A stretch of DNA of 64,000 bases from contig JAQVNJ010000018.1 of assembly GCA_028703175.1 (NCBI GenBank), positions 1 to 64,000 of the forward strand. The letters are read 5' to 3'. The notes beneath the pieces are model-generated. The model did not search any database, was not told the DNA's origin, and saw only the letters and a program-made list of their open reading frames with translations. Position numbers and translations under genes: made by a program. This DNA comes from JAAYCB01 sp012744395. Lineage in GTDB: Bacteria; Planctomycetota; Planctomycetia; Pirellulales; Thermoguttaceae. This document shows, piece after piece, positions 34,616 to 44,572 of the stretch. Every line of letters starts with the position of its first letter. Position 1 is the stretch's first letter.

Positions 34616-37210
34616 TCACTGCGCGGCGTCCAATTCGACAATCTCCCGCGGCAGCAACAGCTCCTCCGCGCTGCGGGCCAGATAGGGAGGCACCGTCATC
34701 AACAACCGCTGGCCCCGGCTGTTCTCGAACTTCCAAAGCCTGCCGTCCTGGCCCGGCGGCACGGGCGCTTTGAACCAGCCCTCCTCCAGCTTGCCGAAGT
34801 CCAAGACCTCTCGGCCGTCCGCGTCGAGGAGCCTGCCTGAGATCCGCGGCGCCCAGTTGGCCACGCGCGAGGCCCAGCCGCCGACGAGCTTCGTCCCCTT
34901 GGGCACGTAGAAGTACATCGTCCACGATCCGCGGAAATGGCTCGTCACGTGCGGCGTATCGATGCCCGACTCGATCGTCACCGGCATCCCGGCAGGCCAC
35001 TCGATCCGCGTGAAGTCGCCGCCGTCGAGCGTCTCCACGCGGTGCAGGCCCGCATGGGGCGTCTTCAGCCGGACCTGGTACTCCTTGCCGTCGGGCTTGT
35101 AGCTCTCGTCGGTGGCCACGGCCTCCAGCGAAACCTCCAGCGGCGAGTAGAGGCTGATCTTGGGCATGCGGTTCGCCCAAACCTTCTGCACCTTGATCTT
35201 CAGCTCCAGCGTGCCGCCCCCTTCGGCAGTCCAGATCCAATACTGCTGGCGGTCCTGGGGTTCCGCCGGGAACGCCCCCACGGGGACCTTGGCAAGCCGG
35301 AGTCGCCGGGCGGCCGGAACCAGCCTCTGGCTGAACTCCACGCCGGCAAAGCCGGGGTCCGCCGGCCGGTTCTTGGCGATCCCCTCCGCGAGGATTCCTG
35401 CAATCTCTTCGGGGCCGATCGGCAGCTCGCTCTTCAAGGGATGGTCGGGCGTGAGCGCCGCCCGCTGGCTGACCAACCGGCACCAGAGGCCGTAGCTGTG
35501 GACGATCATCGTCTTGCGGATGCGGTAGGCGTGCCGGGCGACGTCGTCCACCGAACCGCTGCCGTCCGCGTAGGCGTAGTAGAGCTCCGCATGGCGCGTG
35601 TACAAGACCAGGTGGTCGATCCGCTCCAAGACCTCGGGATCGGTCGCCGCCCGCCGCGCGGCGTCGAGCTGGCGATACATCCGGCCCACCAGGTCCGCAG
35701 GCGGCCGGCGCTGGGTGTCCTCGGTAATCAGACGGTAGAACTCCCGCATCGGTTCCCGGGCCGGGCCGAAGGCCTTGTCGAGGAAGTCTGCCACCAGCGC
35801 GTCGAGCCGCTGGGCCTCGTTGATGTCCCACAGGACGCGGCTGGCAACGTAGTATCCCAGCCCGCACGGCCCCCAGCAGTCGCCCGACTCGGCATCGTAG
35901 AAGCGGATCCCCTGCGCGTGGATGCGGGGGAGAAACTTCGCCACGTAGGCGGGGCGCGAGGCGGCGCCGCCGCGGGGCAGGTTCCAGTCCCAGTCCACCA
36001 CGCTCAGGTAGTCGTAGACGCCCATCGTGGCGCCCCGTGCCTGCCAGCCCTCGACGATCTGGTCGAAGGTGTAGCCTCCGCGAATGAAGGCCGTCGTCGC
36101 GCTGGGAATCACGTTCGCGTGGACGCGCACGCCGGGCGGAGCGGAGTGCTCGTTATAGGCGTAGATGCCGACATACTTCGCCCCTAGTCCCAGGCCGTTG
36201 ACCGCCTCGGCGACCTCGTTGGCCAGCGTCACCACGCGATCGCTGACGCTCCCCATCGCGGCGCAGGGCGCGCACGCGCACCAGCCGCCGCCGTCGCTGG
36301 GGTCCATCGAGATGCTGTCGGCCTGGGGCCTCTCCTGGAAGAACCGCACCGCGTGAGCGACCACCAGCTTGCGCAGGCCGGGGTTTGAGATGCAGAACTT
36401 CAGGTCGCCCCCGCGCGTCTTGCGCTGGCCGGCGACCAGCGCGAAATACTCCGGATGTTTGTCGAACTCGGCCTGGTTGGCCGCGACGATGCCCTCGTAG
36501 GAGTGACCGCTGTTGAGGTCAAACCCCTTGACCGCGCGGTTACGCTGGCACCATCGGCGATAGGGCTCGTCGTTGTAGCCCCACAGGCCCCAGTTGTACC
36601 AGATCCGCCGGGCATGGAAGGACGGCCTCTCGTGCTCGTCCACCGCGATCTTCAGGTGGCTGGCGCGCGGAACCACCTCCCAAGTCTCGCCCGGGAAGAA
36701 CTGGCGGTAGCCCAGGCGATGGAGCAGGTCCCAGACGGCATGCGTCGCCGCCAGGTCCGTCGCGCCCAGCAGCCAGAGGCCGCCGGGGTGCGAGCGGAGC
36801 ACGTAGTCTTCCCGATCGAAGGGACCGTCGCCAAACGGAACCGGGATCGGCGGCCGGGCGAAGTCGCCGGGGCATCCCAGCACGATGCCCCGGCTTCCAT
36901 CGCCGGTTTCGATCGTGAACTCGGCTCCGCTGATCCGGCCCAGATACCGGGCCAGGTCGCCCGCTGCGGCCCGGGTGGCGGCCGACGCGCCGCCGCCGAC
37001 GACCACCGGCAGCAGCGCCCGCTGATCCTTGGCCAACTCGGCAGTCGGCGCCGCAGCGAGACTCACACCTGGCAGCGAAAACAACCCGAGACAGAAGACC
37101 GTCCAGGTCAATTTGCCCTGCAAGGGCGTCCAGAAGATGGTTGATGCATCTCGTCGCACGGCATTGCTCTCCCAGAAATGAGGTTGTTGGGTTTCGACCA
37201 GATCAGGCAA
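34616..37210 (-). CDS. DUF4838-domain exported protein (glucuronidase-like)
   Basis: This 864-residue protein has the order seen in DUF4838 proteins. An N-terminal alpha-glucuronidase-like small domain is present (DLARYLGRISGAEFTIETG, GATDLAATHAVWDLLHRLGY and FFPGETWEVVP). A TIM-barrel-like region follows (SISMDPSDGGGWC, YAYNEHSAPP), then helical and beta C-terminal parts. DUF4838 proteins are related to GH67/GH115-type enzymes, but activity has not been shown. The hydrophobic signal core is at about residues 34-52, so either the start is downstream of 37210 or the N-region is unusually long. It is convergent with the fusion gene. Confidence 0.75.
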   Translation of the reverse strand: MPDLVETQQPHFWESNAVRRDASTIFWTPLQGKLTWTVFCLGLFSLPGVSLAAAPTAELAKDQRALLPVVVGGGASAATRAAAGDLARYLGRISGAEFTIETGDGSRGIVLGCPGDFARPPIPVPFGDGPFDREDYVLRSHPGGLWLLGATDLAATHAVWDLLHRLGYRQFFPGETWEVVPRASHLKIAVDEHERPSFHARRIWYNWGLWGYNDEPYRRWCQRNRAVKGFDLNSGHSYEGIVAANQAEFDKHPEYFALVAGQRKTRGGDLKFCISNPGLRKLVVAHAVRFFQERPQADSISMDPSDGGGWCACAPCAAMGSVSDRVVTLANEVAEAVNGLGLGAKYVGIYAYNEHSAPPGVRVHANVIPSATTAFIRGGYTFDQIVEGWQARGATMGVYDYLSVVDWDWNLPRGGAASRPAYVAKFLPRIHAQGIRFYDAESGDCWGPCGLGYYVASRVLWDINEAQRLDALVADFLDKAFGPAREPMREFYRLITEDTQRRPPADLVGRMYRQLDAARRAATDPEVLERIDHLVLYTRHAELYYAYADGSGSVDDVARHAYRIRKTMIVHSYGLWCRLVSQRAALTPDHPLKSELPIGPEEIAGILAEGIAKNRPADPGFAGVEFSQRLVPAARRLRLAKVPVGAFPAEPQDRQQYWIWTAEGGGTLELKIKVQKVWANRMPKISLYSPLEVSLEAVATDESYKPDGKEYQVRLKTPHAGLHRVETLDGGDFTRIEWPAGMPVTIESGIDTPHVTSHFRGSWTMYFYVPKGTKLVGGWASRVANWAPRISGRLLDADGREVLDFGKLEEGWFKAPVPPGQDGRLWKFENSRGQRLLMTVPPYLARSAEELLLPREIVELDAAQ

Positions 37211-37421
37211 CTTTGATTCCCATGGCGGCTTTATCCGCTTGTTTGACCAGGCTGTCTCGGCTATGTTCAGTCATGTTGCCAGGAATCGGTCGTCGTACGA
37301 GTCGCCGTGCCGCCGGGCTGGAGACGATAAGCAAGGCCGCGCCCGACCAAGGATTGGCAGTGGATGGCGGGCTCGGCGTGTTTGCGGCAAGGAACCACTG
37401 CCCGAAAAACGGGAAGATCAC

Positions 37422-38543
37422 ATGAATCACGAGACACCTTGTTCACGACGTACGTTTCTCGCCGCTTCCGGACTGGCCGCGACGGGCGCGATCCTGCCCG
37501 GTGGCGTGTCCGCCGCCCCGACCGCGAATCCCGGCAAGAAGCAGCCGATCAAGATTGGGCAGATCGGCACCGGCAACCAGCACGCCTACAAGATCGGAAC
37601 GCTTCGCAGACTGACCGATCTTTTCGATGTTGTCGGCTTCGTGGAAGACGACCCGAAATTGCGCGAGAGGGCCCAGAAAAGCAGTAGTTTCAAGGGTTTG
37701 AAAGTCATGTCCACGGACGAACTGCTGGCCGTTCCGGGCCTTCAGGCCGTGGCAATCGAAACCGAAGAACGCGTCTGCATTCCTCCCGCCCTCCGCTGCA
37801 TCCAGGCCGGAAAACACATCCATCTGGACAAACCGTGCGGCGAATCGCTGCCGAAGTTCAAACAGTTGCTGGACGAGGCGAAAGCCAGGAACCTGACGGT
37901 CCAGGTTGGCTACATGTACCGGAACAACCCGGCCGTGCAGTTCTGCATCAAGGCCGTGAAAGACGGATTGATCGGGAATGTGTTCGACCTCGACACGGCC
38001 ATGGGACGGTACGACGGGGCGGGCTACCGGAACCTCATCAAAGACTACAAGGGCGGGATCGCGTATATTCTGGCCTGCCATCTGATCGATATCATCGTCT
38101 CGCTTATGGGGGAACCTGTAAAGATCAATCCTTACCTCCGCCAGACCCGCTCTGACGGCGTGCTCGACAACTGCCTGGCCGTTTTCGAGTTCTCGCGCGA
38201 CCGGCTGGCCACGGTGCGGACATCGATCACCGAGGCCAAGGGCTTCCAGCGGCGACGCCTCAAGGTGATGGGCGACAAGGGGAGCATCATCATCCAGCCG
38301 ATCGAATCCCAGGGCAACATGTCTGGCGGAGTCCTCACGCTTGCCCTGGAGGAGGATCGCGGCGGCTTCACGAAAGGCATCCAGACCGTTGATATGCCCC
38401 CTCTGAAAGACCGCTACGAAGACCAATGGCGGGAGTTTGCCGCTGTTCTGAACGGGGAAATGGTCAATCCCTATACATACGAACACGACTATACCGTGCA
38501 CAAATGCCATCTGGAGGCCTGCGGCCTGCCGCTCGATGTGTGA
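37422..38543 (+). CDS. Tat-exported Gfo/Idh/MocA-family oxidoreductase
   Basis: This 373-residue protein has a twin-arginine signal (CSRRTFLAASGLAATGAI). A Rossmann NAD(P)-binding domain follows (KIGQIGTGNQHAYKIG), then the catalytic Lys in HLDKPCGES (usually EKP) and a C-terminal dimerisation domain. Tat-exported Gfo/Idh proteins are abundant in planctomycetes and are believed to act on sugars or cyclitols with a tightly bound cofactor folded before export. The ATG at 37422 is chosen because it gives the complete Tat signal and follows GGGAAG. Codon composition is less GC-rich than in the neighbours. Confidence 0.85.
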   Translation: MNHETPCSRRTFLAASGLAATGAILPGGVSAAPTANPGKKQPIKIGQIGTGNQHAYKIGTLRRLTDLFDVVGFVEDDPKLRERAQKSSSFKGLKVMSTDELLAVPGLQAVAIETEERVCIPPALRCIQAGKHIHLDKPCGESLPKFKQLLDEAKARNLTVQVGYMYRNNPAVQFCIKAVKDGLIGNVFDLDTAMGRYDGAGYRNLIKDYKGGIAYILACHLIDIIVSLMGEPVKINPYLRQTRSDGVLDNCLAVFEFSRDRLATVRTSITEAKGFQRRRLKVMGDKGSIIIQPIESQGNMSGGVLTLALEEDRGGFTKGIQTVDMPPLKDRYEDQWREFAAVLNGEMVNPYTYEHDYTVHKCHLEACGLPLDV

Positions 38544-38574
38544 GATGGGATGCGGCGGAACAAGCGGACCAGCT

Positions 38575-38958
38575 TCAAACAGGGGGATACCGGCCTGGTT
38601 CGTATTGGCCACAAGCTTCCAAACGGGCGACCTCAGGGGCCAGTGCCGCGGCGAACTGGGTAGCGCGGCTTTCAACGTCGCCGCCGAGCGCCTCCGGTTC
38701 CGTGCAGCCGCCCACAAACCAGTGGCCCATCATCCGGCCCTGGACCCATTGAGTCAACTGCTCGAGACCGCGGATCACGAGGTCGGCATTGTCGGCTTCA
38801 TCGCCGGCGCCGGTGAGCAAGAGCCCGATCGGCTTGCCGGGCCGCCACGGAGCCGCGGGCTGCTCGCCGGCCGTGTCCATCAGGCAGAACATCCGGTCCA
38901 ACAAGCTCTTGATCTGTGCGGGGAAGCCCGAGCAGAACACCGGAGCGGCGAAAAGCAC
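38575..38958 (-). pseudogene. Flavodoxin-like NAD(P)H-dependent oxidoreductase, N-terminus missing
   Basis: Only the C-terminal two thirds of the family is present. KVLFAAPVFCSGFPAQIKSL is the conserved segment after the second strand, and GKPIGLLLTGAGDEADN is the following strand-loop. The N-terminal 70 or so residues with the GSPR flavin-binding motif are missing. The sequence upstream of 38958 is a repeat-like stretch containing GGGGGACAGTCCCATTTTCG and encodes nothing similar. Without the flavin phosphate site the product would be inactive, so it is called a truncated gene. Confidence 0.65.
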
Positions 38959-39025
38959 CTTCGGTGCCTTACGAGGCCTGTTCGCCGCGAAAATGGGACT
39001 GTCCCCCTCGCACCACGCCCAGCGA

Positions 39026-42000
39026 TTACGGGGTCTGCTTCACCGGCCTGGCGTTCCAGCGCACCACGTAGCGGCCAGCGCCGGGCGCTCCAACGGTCAA
39101 CACCAGGCGGCCGTTCTCCCAGGCGAACTCGGCCGCGCCGAGCGGCTCCCGCGTGCCCGCCGCCAGGGCCACGACTTGAACGTGCCGGGGATCTGCCGAG
39201 GGGGCCAGGGCCTTCAGGTCGAGGCTCACGCGAAACCGCTTCTCGCGAGGATACGGAAAGACGACGAGCCGCTCCCGCTCGCGCGCGATCTTCACGGCGC
39301 CGTCCGTGGCGACCTTGCCGAAATCGATCCACGTGCCCGCTGCGTTCAGGTGGGCGGTGAAATCGGCTTCCGCAGCGGTCTCCGGCTGGCTCTCGGCAGT
39401 CACCTTCTCCGCCGTGATGCCCGTGATCTCGCCGTCCTGCCGCTGGAGCTTCAACCGCGCAACCAGGATCCGGTCGCCGCCGCTTTGAACACCCTGCAAC
39501 CGCACGCGCTGGCCGCGGTAGAGCCCCATGACCAGGTCGTAGGCGTCGTGTTCGGCGGGCACCGAAAGTTCGTAGGGCCCATCGACAATCGTCTCTCCCT
39601 TTCGCCACTGACCGGTCGGCTTCGGCGGGGCGTGATCCTGTTGGAAGTCGATGCCTTCCGGGTTGTCGCTCTCCGCGCGGACGCCGTGGACGAAACAGCG
39701 ATAGTCCTGATCCAGGGTGTCGTTCACAACCCACTCGTAGGTCACCCGGACCCGGCTTCCGCCAACGTACTTGCACTCGCGGAGCCGCGGCTGGATGTCT
39801 TTCCGCGACGTTCGATACGGCAGGGGAAAGCAGGTGCGGGCGTCGGCAAAGACGTATTCCGGGCACTCGGCATAGTCGGCCCACTTGCCGTCGCGAAGGG
39901 TGGTGCCGGCTTCGGTCTCCGGCCCGAGGGCGAGAAAGCCCCATTGCGGCAGCAGGCGGCCCTCGACTTGCCACGGCTCGGCCCGCCAGTTGACCCACAG
40001 CCGCAGCCCGCTTTCATAACAGACGCGCTGCCGCAAGGTGTCTCCAGCAACCAGCGCGGCGCTGGCCGTCACGCGTTGGCCATCGACCTCATAGCGGATC
40101 TCCGTCGGCCGGGCCGTGCCGTACAGCCGCTGCACCGGGTGCATCAAGTGGTGCTCGCGTATCACCCAGGGGAGATTGTCGACCTGGGCCGCGCCGACAA
40201 AGCCGGCATGGCCGTAAGAGAGCTCCTGGGCCCGGTACTTGTCGATCTGCTCCATGCTGCCGGTGTCGTGGCCCCAGCGATGGTCGTAGCCGCGGCGGAA
40301 CCAGCGTTCGTAGTAGCCCATGCCGTGGTTGACCATCTGCGGATGGATCTTGAGCAGGTCGAAGTCGACGAGCGGCGCGTGGTCCTCGCCGCCGCGGACC
40401 TGGGCTTCGACTCCGTCGCACCGGCCGGCCCAGTAGAAGTGGTTGGCTCCCTCGCCGAACAGCGGGCCGCCGTGCGTGTCGCGCATGAACTGGAACAACT
40501 CGCTGTCGCACTGGACCTTCGTTAGCGCCATCGCGGCCAGCGGCTGATCCGCCTCGTGGTCCAACTGATGCCACGGCGGCACGCAGGTATGCACGTCGAG
40601 GTAGCCCGCCGTGGTCTTGAACCGCCGGTGGATCTCGGGCGAATTCTGCCGGGCATAGCCCAGCGCCCGGTTGCACTTCAGGCCGAAGCTCTGCATCTTC
40701 GTGCCCGGGTTGTACCAGGCCGGCGACGGCGTCCCGTCGGCTCTCAGGACGCGCGCCGCGGGGTCATAGGAGGGCGCGTCCGGATAGAGGTCGATATAGT
40801 TTTCGTGCAGCGACCAGATGTAGCCGCACTCGTTGGCCGCCTTGCCGAAGACGATCATGCCCTCGTCGCCGCCATACGCCGGATTTGCCGGCAGATGATC
40901 GGGCAGCTTCACGTCGTATCCATACCGCTGCCAGACGTGCGAAATGATCGCCAGGTGGTCGACGCCATGGTCCTTCAATGCCAACAGGTTCTCCGCGTCG
41001 CCCTGGTACGTGCCCCGGTGATGGCCCCAAATGTCGAGCATGATTCGCGGGCCGAGCAGCGCCCGGTAGGGCGACGCCGGGTGCGGTATGTTCGGCAGCA
41101 CCTCGCCCACCTCCGGCGACACGGCGACATAGCCGGTCTCCACGAGGGGATTCCGCGTGCCATCGGTTTTCGGATCGTAGTCGGCCACGCCCTGCGGAGA
41201 GCGCGAGGCGTGCGACGCGGTCCAGTCCAAACAGCGGCCGACAAACACGTTCTGCGCCGGCAGGTACGCCACGTGGCCGGCGAAGTAGGGCACGGGAAAC
41301 GTCCTCCGCAGCGGCGCCAGCCCCACGTCGCCCAGCGAGAACCGGCTCAGCAGCGGTTCCTCGCAGCGCACGGAGACGGCCAGGGCCTTGCCTAGAATCC
41401 CAAAAGTCCAGGCGGCGCGCACGGCCCGCCCTCCAACCTTGTACTCCCAGAGCACGTGGAGCTGCTGATCCTCGCGTTTAACCTCAAGAGCCCGGCCGCC
41501 CCGCAGCGCGATCTGTTCGCTCTTCTCGGCCTGCTGGACCGCGGCCGTCAAGCCGCCGCCATAGGCCGGCGCAAGCGGCCTGGCGTCATCAACGCGGACG
41601 CGGAAGTCGTCGAGCGTGCCGGTTGCCGGCATCCAATCGTAGACCACGCGGCAATCGTCCCCCTCATAGATGAACCGCCAGGCGGCCCCCTCCTGCTCCA
41701 GGCGATTGGTATACGCCAGGAGATTGCCGGGCAGAACGCCCTGATCGGCGCGGTTGGCGAGCCTGGTCAGGTCCCCCCCCGCCGCGGCCCGGTACGCCCG
41801 GGTCGTTGTCAACCGCCGCAGCGTCTCCGATCGCTGCGATCCTCCCTCGCCGACCGTGATCCGGGCGTCTCCAAAGAACGAATAATCGAACGATGCGTTG
41901 TTCTTCGGCCCGGGTTCGACCTGCAAGCGGACCAGGACCGTCTTCGCCGCATACGCGGCAAGGTCGAAATCGAAGTCCAGCCAGCAGGCCTCGGCATGAT

Positions 42001-42496
42001 GCGTCCGCATCAATTCCCGCTCGCGGCCGTCCGCCCTCAGGTAACACGCGAAGGTCACGCCGTCGCTGCGGCCGGGCCGGGCCACGTCCGGCCCCATCGC
42101 GATCCCGAACTTCAGCCGGATCGGCCGCTCGGGCGGCAGCGCAAGTTCATAGTCGACCCAGGTCTTGCCTGGCGGCACGTGCCACGGCGAGTGCATGAGC
42201 AGCGCGCGCCGCTCCAGGACGCGGCCCCAGTCCTGATAGGAAATGCCCGCTCGCGGTTCGAAATGCCCGGACCACGAAACCGGCATGGCGACCGGTTCCG
42301 CCCCGTAGGACTGCCAGAAGACGCGATACATGCCCACGTCGGCCAGCGGCGTCTCGCCCGGCGGCAGCGGCACCGCCAGGTCAATCGCGTCGGCGCCCCA
42401 GAGGGCCGGCGCGGCAAACAGCAGCCAGAGTGAGCCGAGGGAAATCACGAGGTGTGCATGGGCACCGCGGTGACCATACTCGCTTTTACTGATCAT
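39026..42496 (-). CDS. Very large exported protein, glycosidase-like (DUF5696-type?)
   Basis: This 1156-residue protein has a signal region (residues 13-35, SLGSLWLLFAAPALWGA). Beta domains follow, then a central catalytic-looking region with RIMLDIWGHHRGTYQGDAEN, HLAIISHVWQRYGYDV, GYLDVHTCVPPWHQLDH, FGEGANHFYWAGRCDGVEAQ and NHGMGYYERWFRRG. It ends in two or three beta domains. The pattern of acidic residues in strands of a barrel recalls DUF5696 or GH101/GH129-type families, but I do not recognise it firmly. Its ATG overlaps the stop of a 90-residue exported protein by ATGA, so the two are translationally coupled. The pair is divergent from a GH29 fucosidase. Confidence 0.65.
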   Translation of the reverse strand: MISKSEYGHRGAHAHLVISLGSLWLLFAAPALWGADAIDLAVPLPPGETPLADVGMYRVFWQSYGAEPVAMPVSWSGHFEPRAGISYQDWGRVLERRALLMHSPWHVPPGKTWVDYELALPPERPIRLKFGIAMGPDVARPGRSDGVTFACYLRADGRERELMRTHHAEACWLDFDFDLAAYAAKTVLVRLQVEPGPKNNASFDYSFFGDARITVGEGGSQRSETLRRLTTTRAYRAAAGGDLTRLANRADQGVLPGNLLAYTNRLEQEGAAWRFIYEGDDCRVVYDWMPATGTLDDFRVRVDDARPLAPAYGGGLTAAVQQAEKSEQIALRGGRALEVKREDQQLHVLWEYKVGGRAVRAAWTFGILGKALAVSVRCEEPLLSRFSLGDVGLAPLRRTFPVPYFAGHVAYLPAQNVFVGRCLDWTASHASRSPQGVADYDPKTDGTRNPLVETGYVAVSPEVGEVLPNIPHPASPYRALLGPRIMLDIWGHHRGTYQGDAENLLALKDHGVDHLAIISHVWQRYGYDVKLPDHLPANPAYGGDEGMIVFGKAANECGYIWSLHENYIDLYPDAPSYDPAARVLRADGTPSPAWYNPGTKMQSFGLKCNRALGYARQNSPEIHRRFKTTAGYLDVHTCVPPWHQLDHEADQPLAAMALTKVQCDSELFQFMRDTHGGPLFGEGANHFYWAGRCDGVEAQVRGGEDHAPLVDFDLLKIHPQMVNHGMGYYERWFRRGYDHRWGHDTGSMEQIDKYRAQELSYGHAGFVGAAQVDNLPWVIREHHLMHPVQRLYGTARPTEIRYEVDGQRVTASAALVAGDTLRQRVCYESGLRLWVNWRAEPWQVEGRLLPQWGFLALGPETEAGTTLRDGKWADYAECPEYVFADARTCFPLPYRTSRKDIQPRLRECKYVGGSRVRVTYEWVVNDTLDQDYRCFVHGVRAESDNPEGIDFQQDHAPPKPTGQWRKGETIVDGPYELSVPAEHDAYDLVMGLYRGQRVRLQGVQSGGDRILVARLKLQRQDGEITGITAEKVTAESQPETAAEADFTAHLNAAGTWIDFGKVATDGAVKIARERERLVVFPYPREKRFRVSLDLKALAPSADPRHVQVVALAAGTREPLGAAEFAWENGRLVLTVGAPGAGRYVVRWNARPVKQTP

Positions 42497-42765
42497 GGTG
42501 AATTCTCTCCGCGAACTTGACCGTTGGCAGGCGCGCCGAGAACCGCGGCCATCGCCCGCTTCAACAGCGACTCGCACGGATCGACGAACGTAAACGTCTG
42601 TTCGTAGCCGCCCCGGTCCGTGTAGGCCTGGTCCGTGCAGACGTACCAGATGCCGTAATCGCCGTCGGCGGTCGGGTTCTTCAGCGGGGAGAAACCCTCT
42701 CGCTCCGCCGCCGTTAGCACAGCCGCCAGGGACACCATCGCCAACGCAGCAAAAACTCTTCTCAT
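42493..42765 (-). CDS. Small exported protein coupled to the large glycosidase-like protein
   Basis: This 90-residue protein has a clear signal peptide (MRRVFAALAMVSLAAVLTAA, cut before EREG). The mature part of about 70 residues contains GDYGIWYVCTDQAYTDRGG and ESLLKRAMAAVLGA; Cys43 and Cys64 could pair. AAAGGAATGACCTG precedes the ATG at 42765. Its TGA stop overlaps the next ATG (ATGA, 42493-42496). No family is recognised. It may be a chaperone-like or subunit partner of the 1156-residue protein, or the remnant N-terminus of a longer one. Confidence 0.6.
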   Translation of the reverse strand: MRRVFAALAMVSLAAVLTAAEREGFSPLKNPTADGDYGIWYVCTDQAYTDRGGYEQTFTFVDPCESLLKRAMAAVLGAPANGQVRGENSP

Positions 42766-42982
42766 CAGGTCATTCCTTTCGTCCCCCGGCGCGGGGCTCG
42801 CCATCGGGCTGCTCGGCCGTCTCTCATTAGACCACGGATTTCCCGCAGGGCAAGCAACCGCGGACAAAACTCGTCGGCTGCCGCGCGACTTGCTGACACC
42901 GGCGCGCGGCGCGGCTACAATCAAGCGCCGGCGACGACCGCCGGAAAGACGAACCGAAAACAGCATGAAAGGGTGATGGATC

Positions 42983-44443
42983 ATGAGAAGTGCCGCATTC
43001 CTAATATGTACCGCCCTCATTCTTGCCTTCTCTCAGCAGAGCGGCGCCGCCGAGGGCGTCAACCCCGCCGCCGGCGGCTACTCCGAGACGCCGCAGCAGC
43101 GCGACGCCCGGATGAAATGGTGGCGCGAGGCCCGCTTCGGGATGTTCGTCCACTGGGGCCTCTACTCGGGACTGGCCGGCACCTGGCAAGGCAAACCCGT
43201 CGGCACGACCGGCGGCATGGAGTGGCTCCAGCAGCGCGTCAAAGCCGACACCGAGACCTACGCCAAGGAGGCGATTCCCAGGTTCAAACCCTCCGCCGAT
43301 TTCGCCCGCGGCTGGGCCCGGCTCGCCAAGCAGGCCGGCTGCAAGTATCTCGTCGTCACCTCCAAGCACCACGACGGATTCGGGCTGTTCGATTCCAAGG
43401 CCGGCGACTTCAACGCCGGGCGCGTCCTCAACCGCGACCTGATCAGGGAAATCGTCGAGGCCTGCCGTGCCGAAGGGTTGCGCGTCGGTTTCTACCACTC
43501 GGTGATCGACTGGCACCACGACCAGTACGCCTACGCCAAGTCGAAGCAGTTGCCGCACCCGCTCAGGGGCCAGCCGTACCCCAACGGCGCGCGCGACCAC
43601 GCCAGGTACCAGGCCTATCTCCGCCAGCAGGTCGACGAGCTTGTCTCCAACTACGGCCGCATAGACATCCTCTGGTGGGACTACAGCTCGCAGGATTTTC
43701 AGGGCGACGAGGCATGGCGCGCCGGCGACCTGATGCACCTCGCCCGAGCGAGACAGCCCGGCATCATCATGAACAACCGCCTGTTCCGTTCCCCCGAGGC
43801 GGGCTGGGCGAGCATGGGCACCGCCGGCTACATCCCGCAACTCGACCCCCAGTACGGCGACTTCATCACGCCCGAGCAGCACATCCCCGCCACCGGCATG
43901 CCGGGCGTCGACTGGGAAACGTGCATGACGATGAACACCACCTGGGGCTACAACGAACACGACCGGGCATGGAAATCCGACGAGACGCTGCTCCGCAACC
44001 TGATCGACATCGCCAGCAAGGGCGGCAACTACCTGTTGAACATCGGCCCGAGGGGCGACGGCAGCATTCCCGAGGAGAGCGTCAAATCGATGCGCGCCAT
44101 CGGCGCGTGGATGCGGATCAACGGCCAGTCGATCTACGCCACGGAGGCCAGCCCGTTCGAAAAACTCGACTGGGGCCGCTGCACGCAGAAGAAGCTCAAC
44201 CCCCGCACCACGCGGCTCTATCTCCACGTCTTCGATTGGCCCAAGAGCGGCCAGCTGGTGTTGCCCGGCCTGGCCAATCAGCCGCTGGGAGCCGCGCTGC
44301 TCGCCGGCGGCCAGCGGCTCCAGGCGGCCCGCGGCGACGGCGGCGCGACGATCGCCCTACCGGCCGCAGCCCCCGACAAGATCGCCTCGGTCGTTGTCCT
44401 CGACATCGCCGGCCCGCCGCAGATCGTCGAACCGGCCGAGTAG
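42983..44443 (+). CDS. GH29 alpha-L-fucosidase, exported
   Basis: This 486-residue protein has a signal peptide (residues 1-22). The GH29 barrel shows RFGMFVHWGLYSG near residue 51, TSKHHDGFGLFDSK with the substrate-binding His pair at 129-130, and DILWWDYSS in which Asp233 matches the family nucleophile. NLIDIASKGGNYLLNIGPRG is also characteristic. It should remove terminal alpha-fucose by a retaining mechanism. The ATG at 42983 lies 18 bases after GAAAGGGTG. It is divergent from the coupled pair at 39026-42765 and probably shares a promoter region with it. Confidence 0.92.
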   Translation: MRSAAFLICTALILAFSQQSGAAEGVNPAAGGYSETPQQRDARMKWWREARFGMFVHWGLYSGLAGTWQGKPVGTTGGMEWLQQRVKADTETYAKEAIPRFKPSADFARGWARLAKQAGCKYLVVTSKHHDGFGLFDSKAGDFNAGRVLNRDLIREIVEACRAEGLRVGFYHSVIDWHHDQYAYAKSKQLPHPLRGQPYPNGARDHARYQAYLRQQVDELVSNYGRIDILWWDYSSQDFQGDEAWRAGDLMHLARARQPGIIMNNRLFRSPEAGWASMGTAGYIPQLDPQYGDFITPEQHIPATGMPGVDWETCMTMNTTWGYNEHDRAWKSDETLLRNLIDIASKGGNYLLNIGPRGDGSIPEESVKSMRAIGAWMRINGQSIYATEASPFEKLDWGRCTQKKLNPRTTRLYLHVFDWPKSGQLVLPGLANQPLGAALLAGGQRLQAARGDGGATIALPAAAPDKIASVVVLDIAGPPQIVEPAE

Positions 44444-44572
44444 GCCGACGAATCAAGCTTGCCGCAGGAAGCAGCGCGCGGCCGAGCCGGCCACCGGAAG
44501 CAGGGCAACCCCGTCAGCAAACCGGCTCGGTCCAAAAGGCAGAGACCACCGCCACCGTTGAAGGAAATTTTC

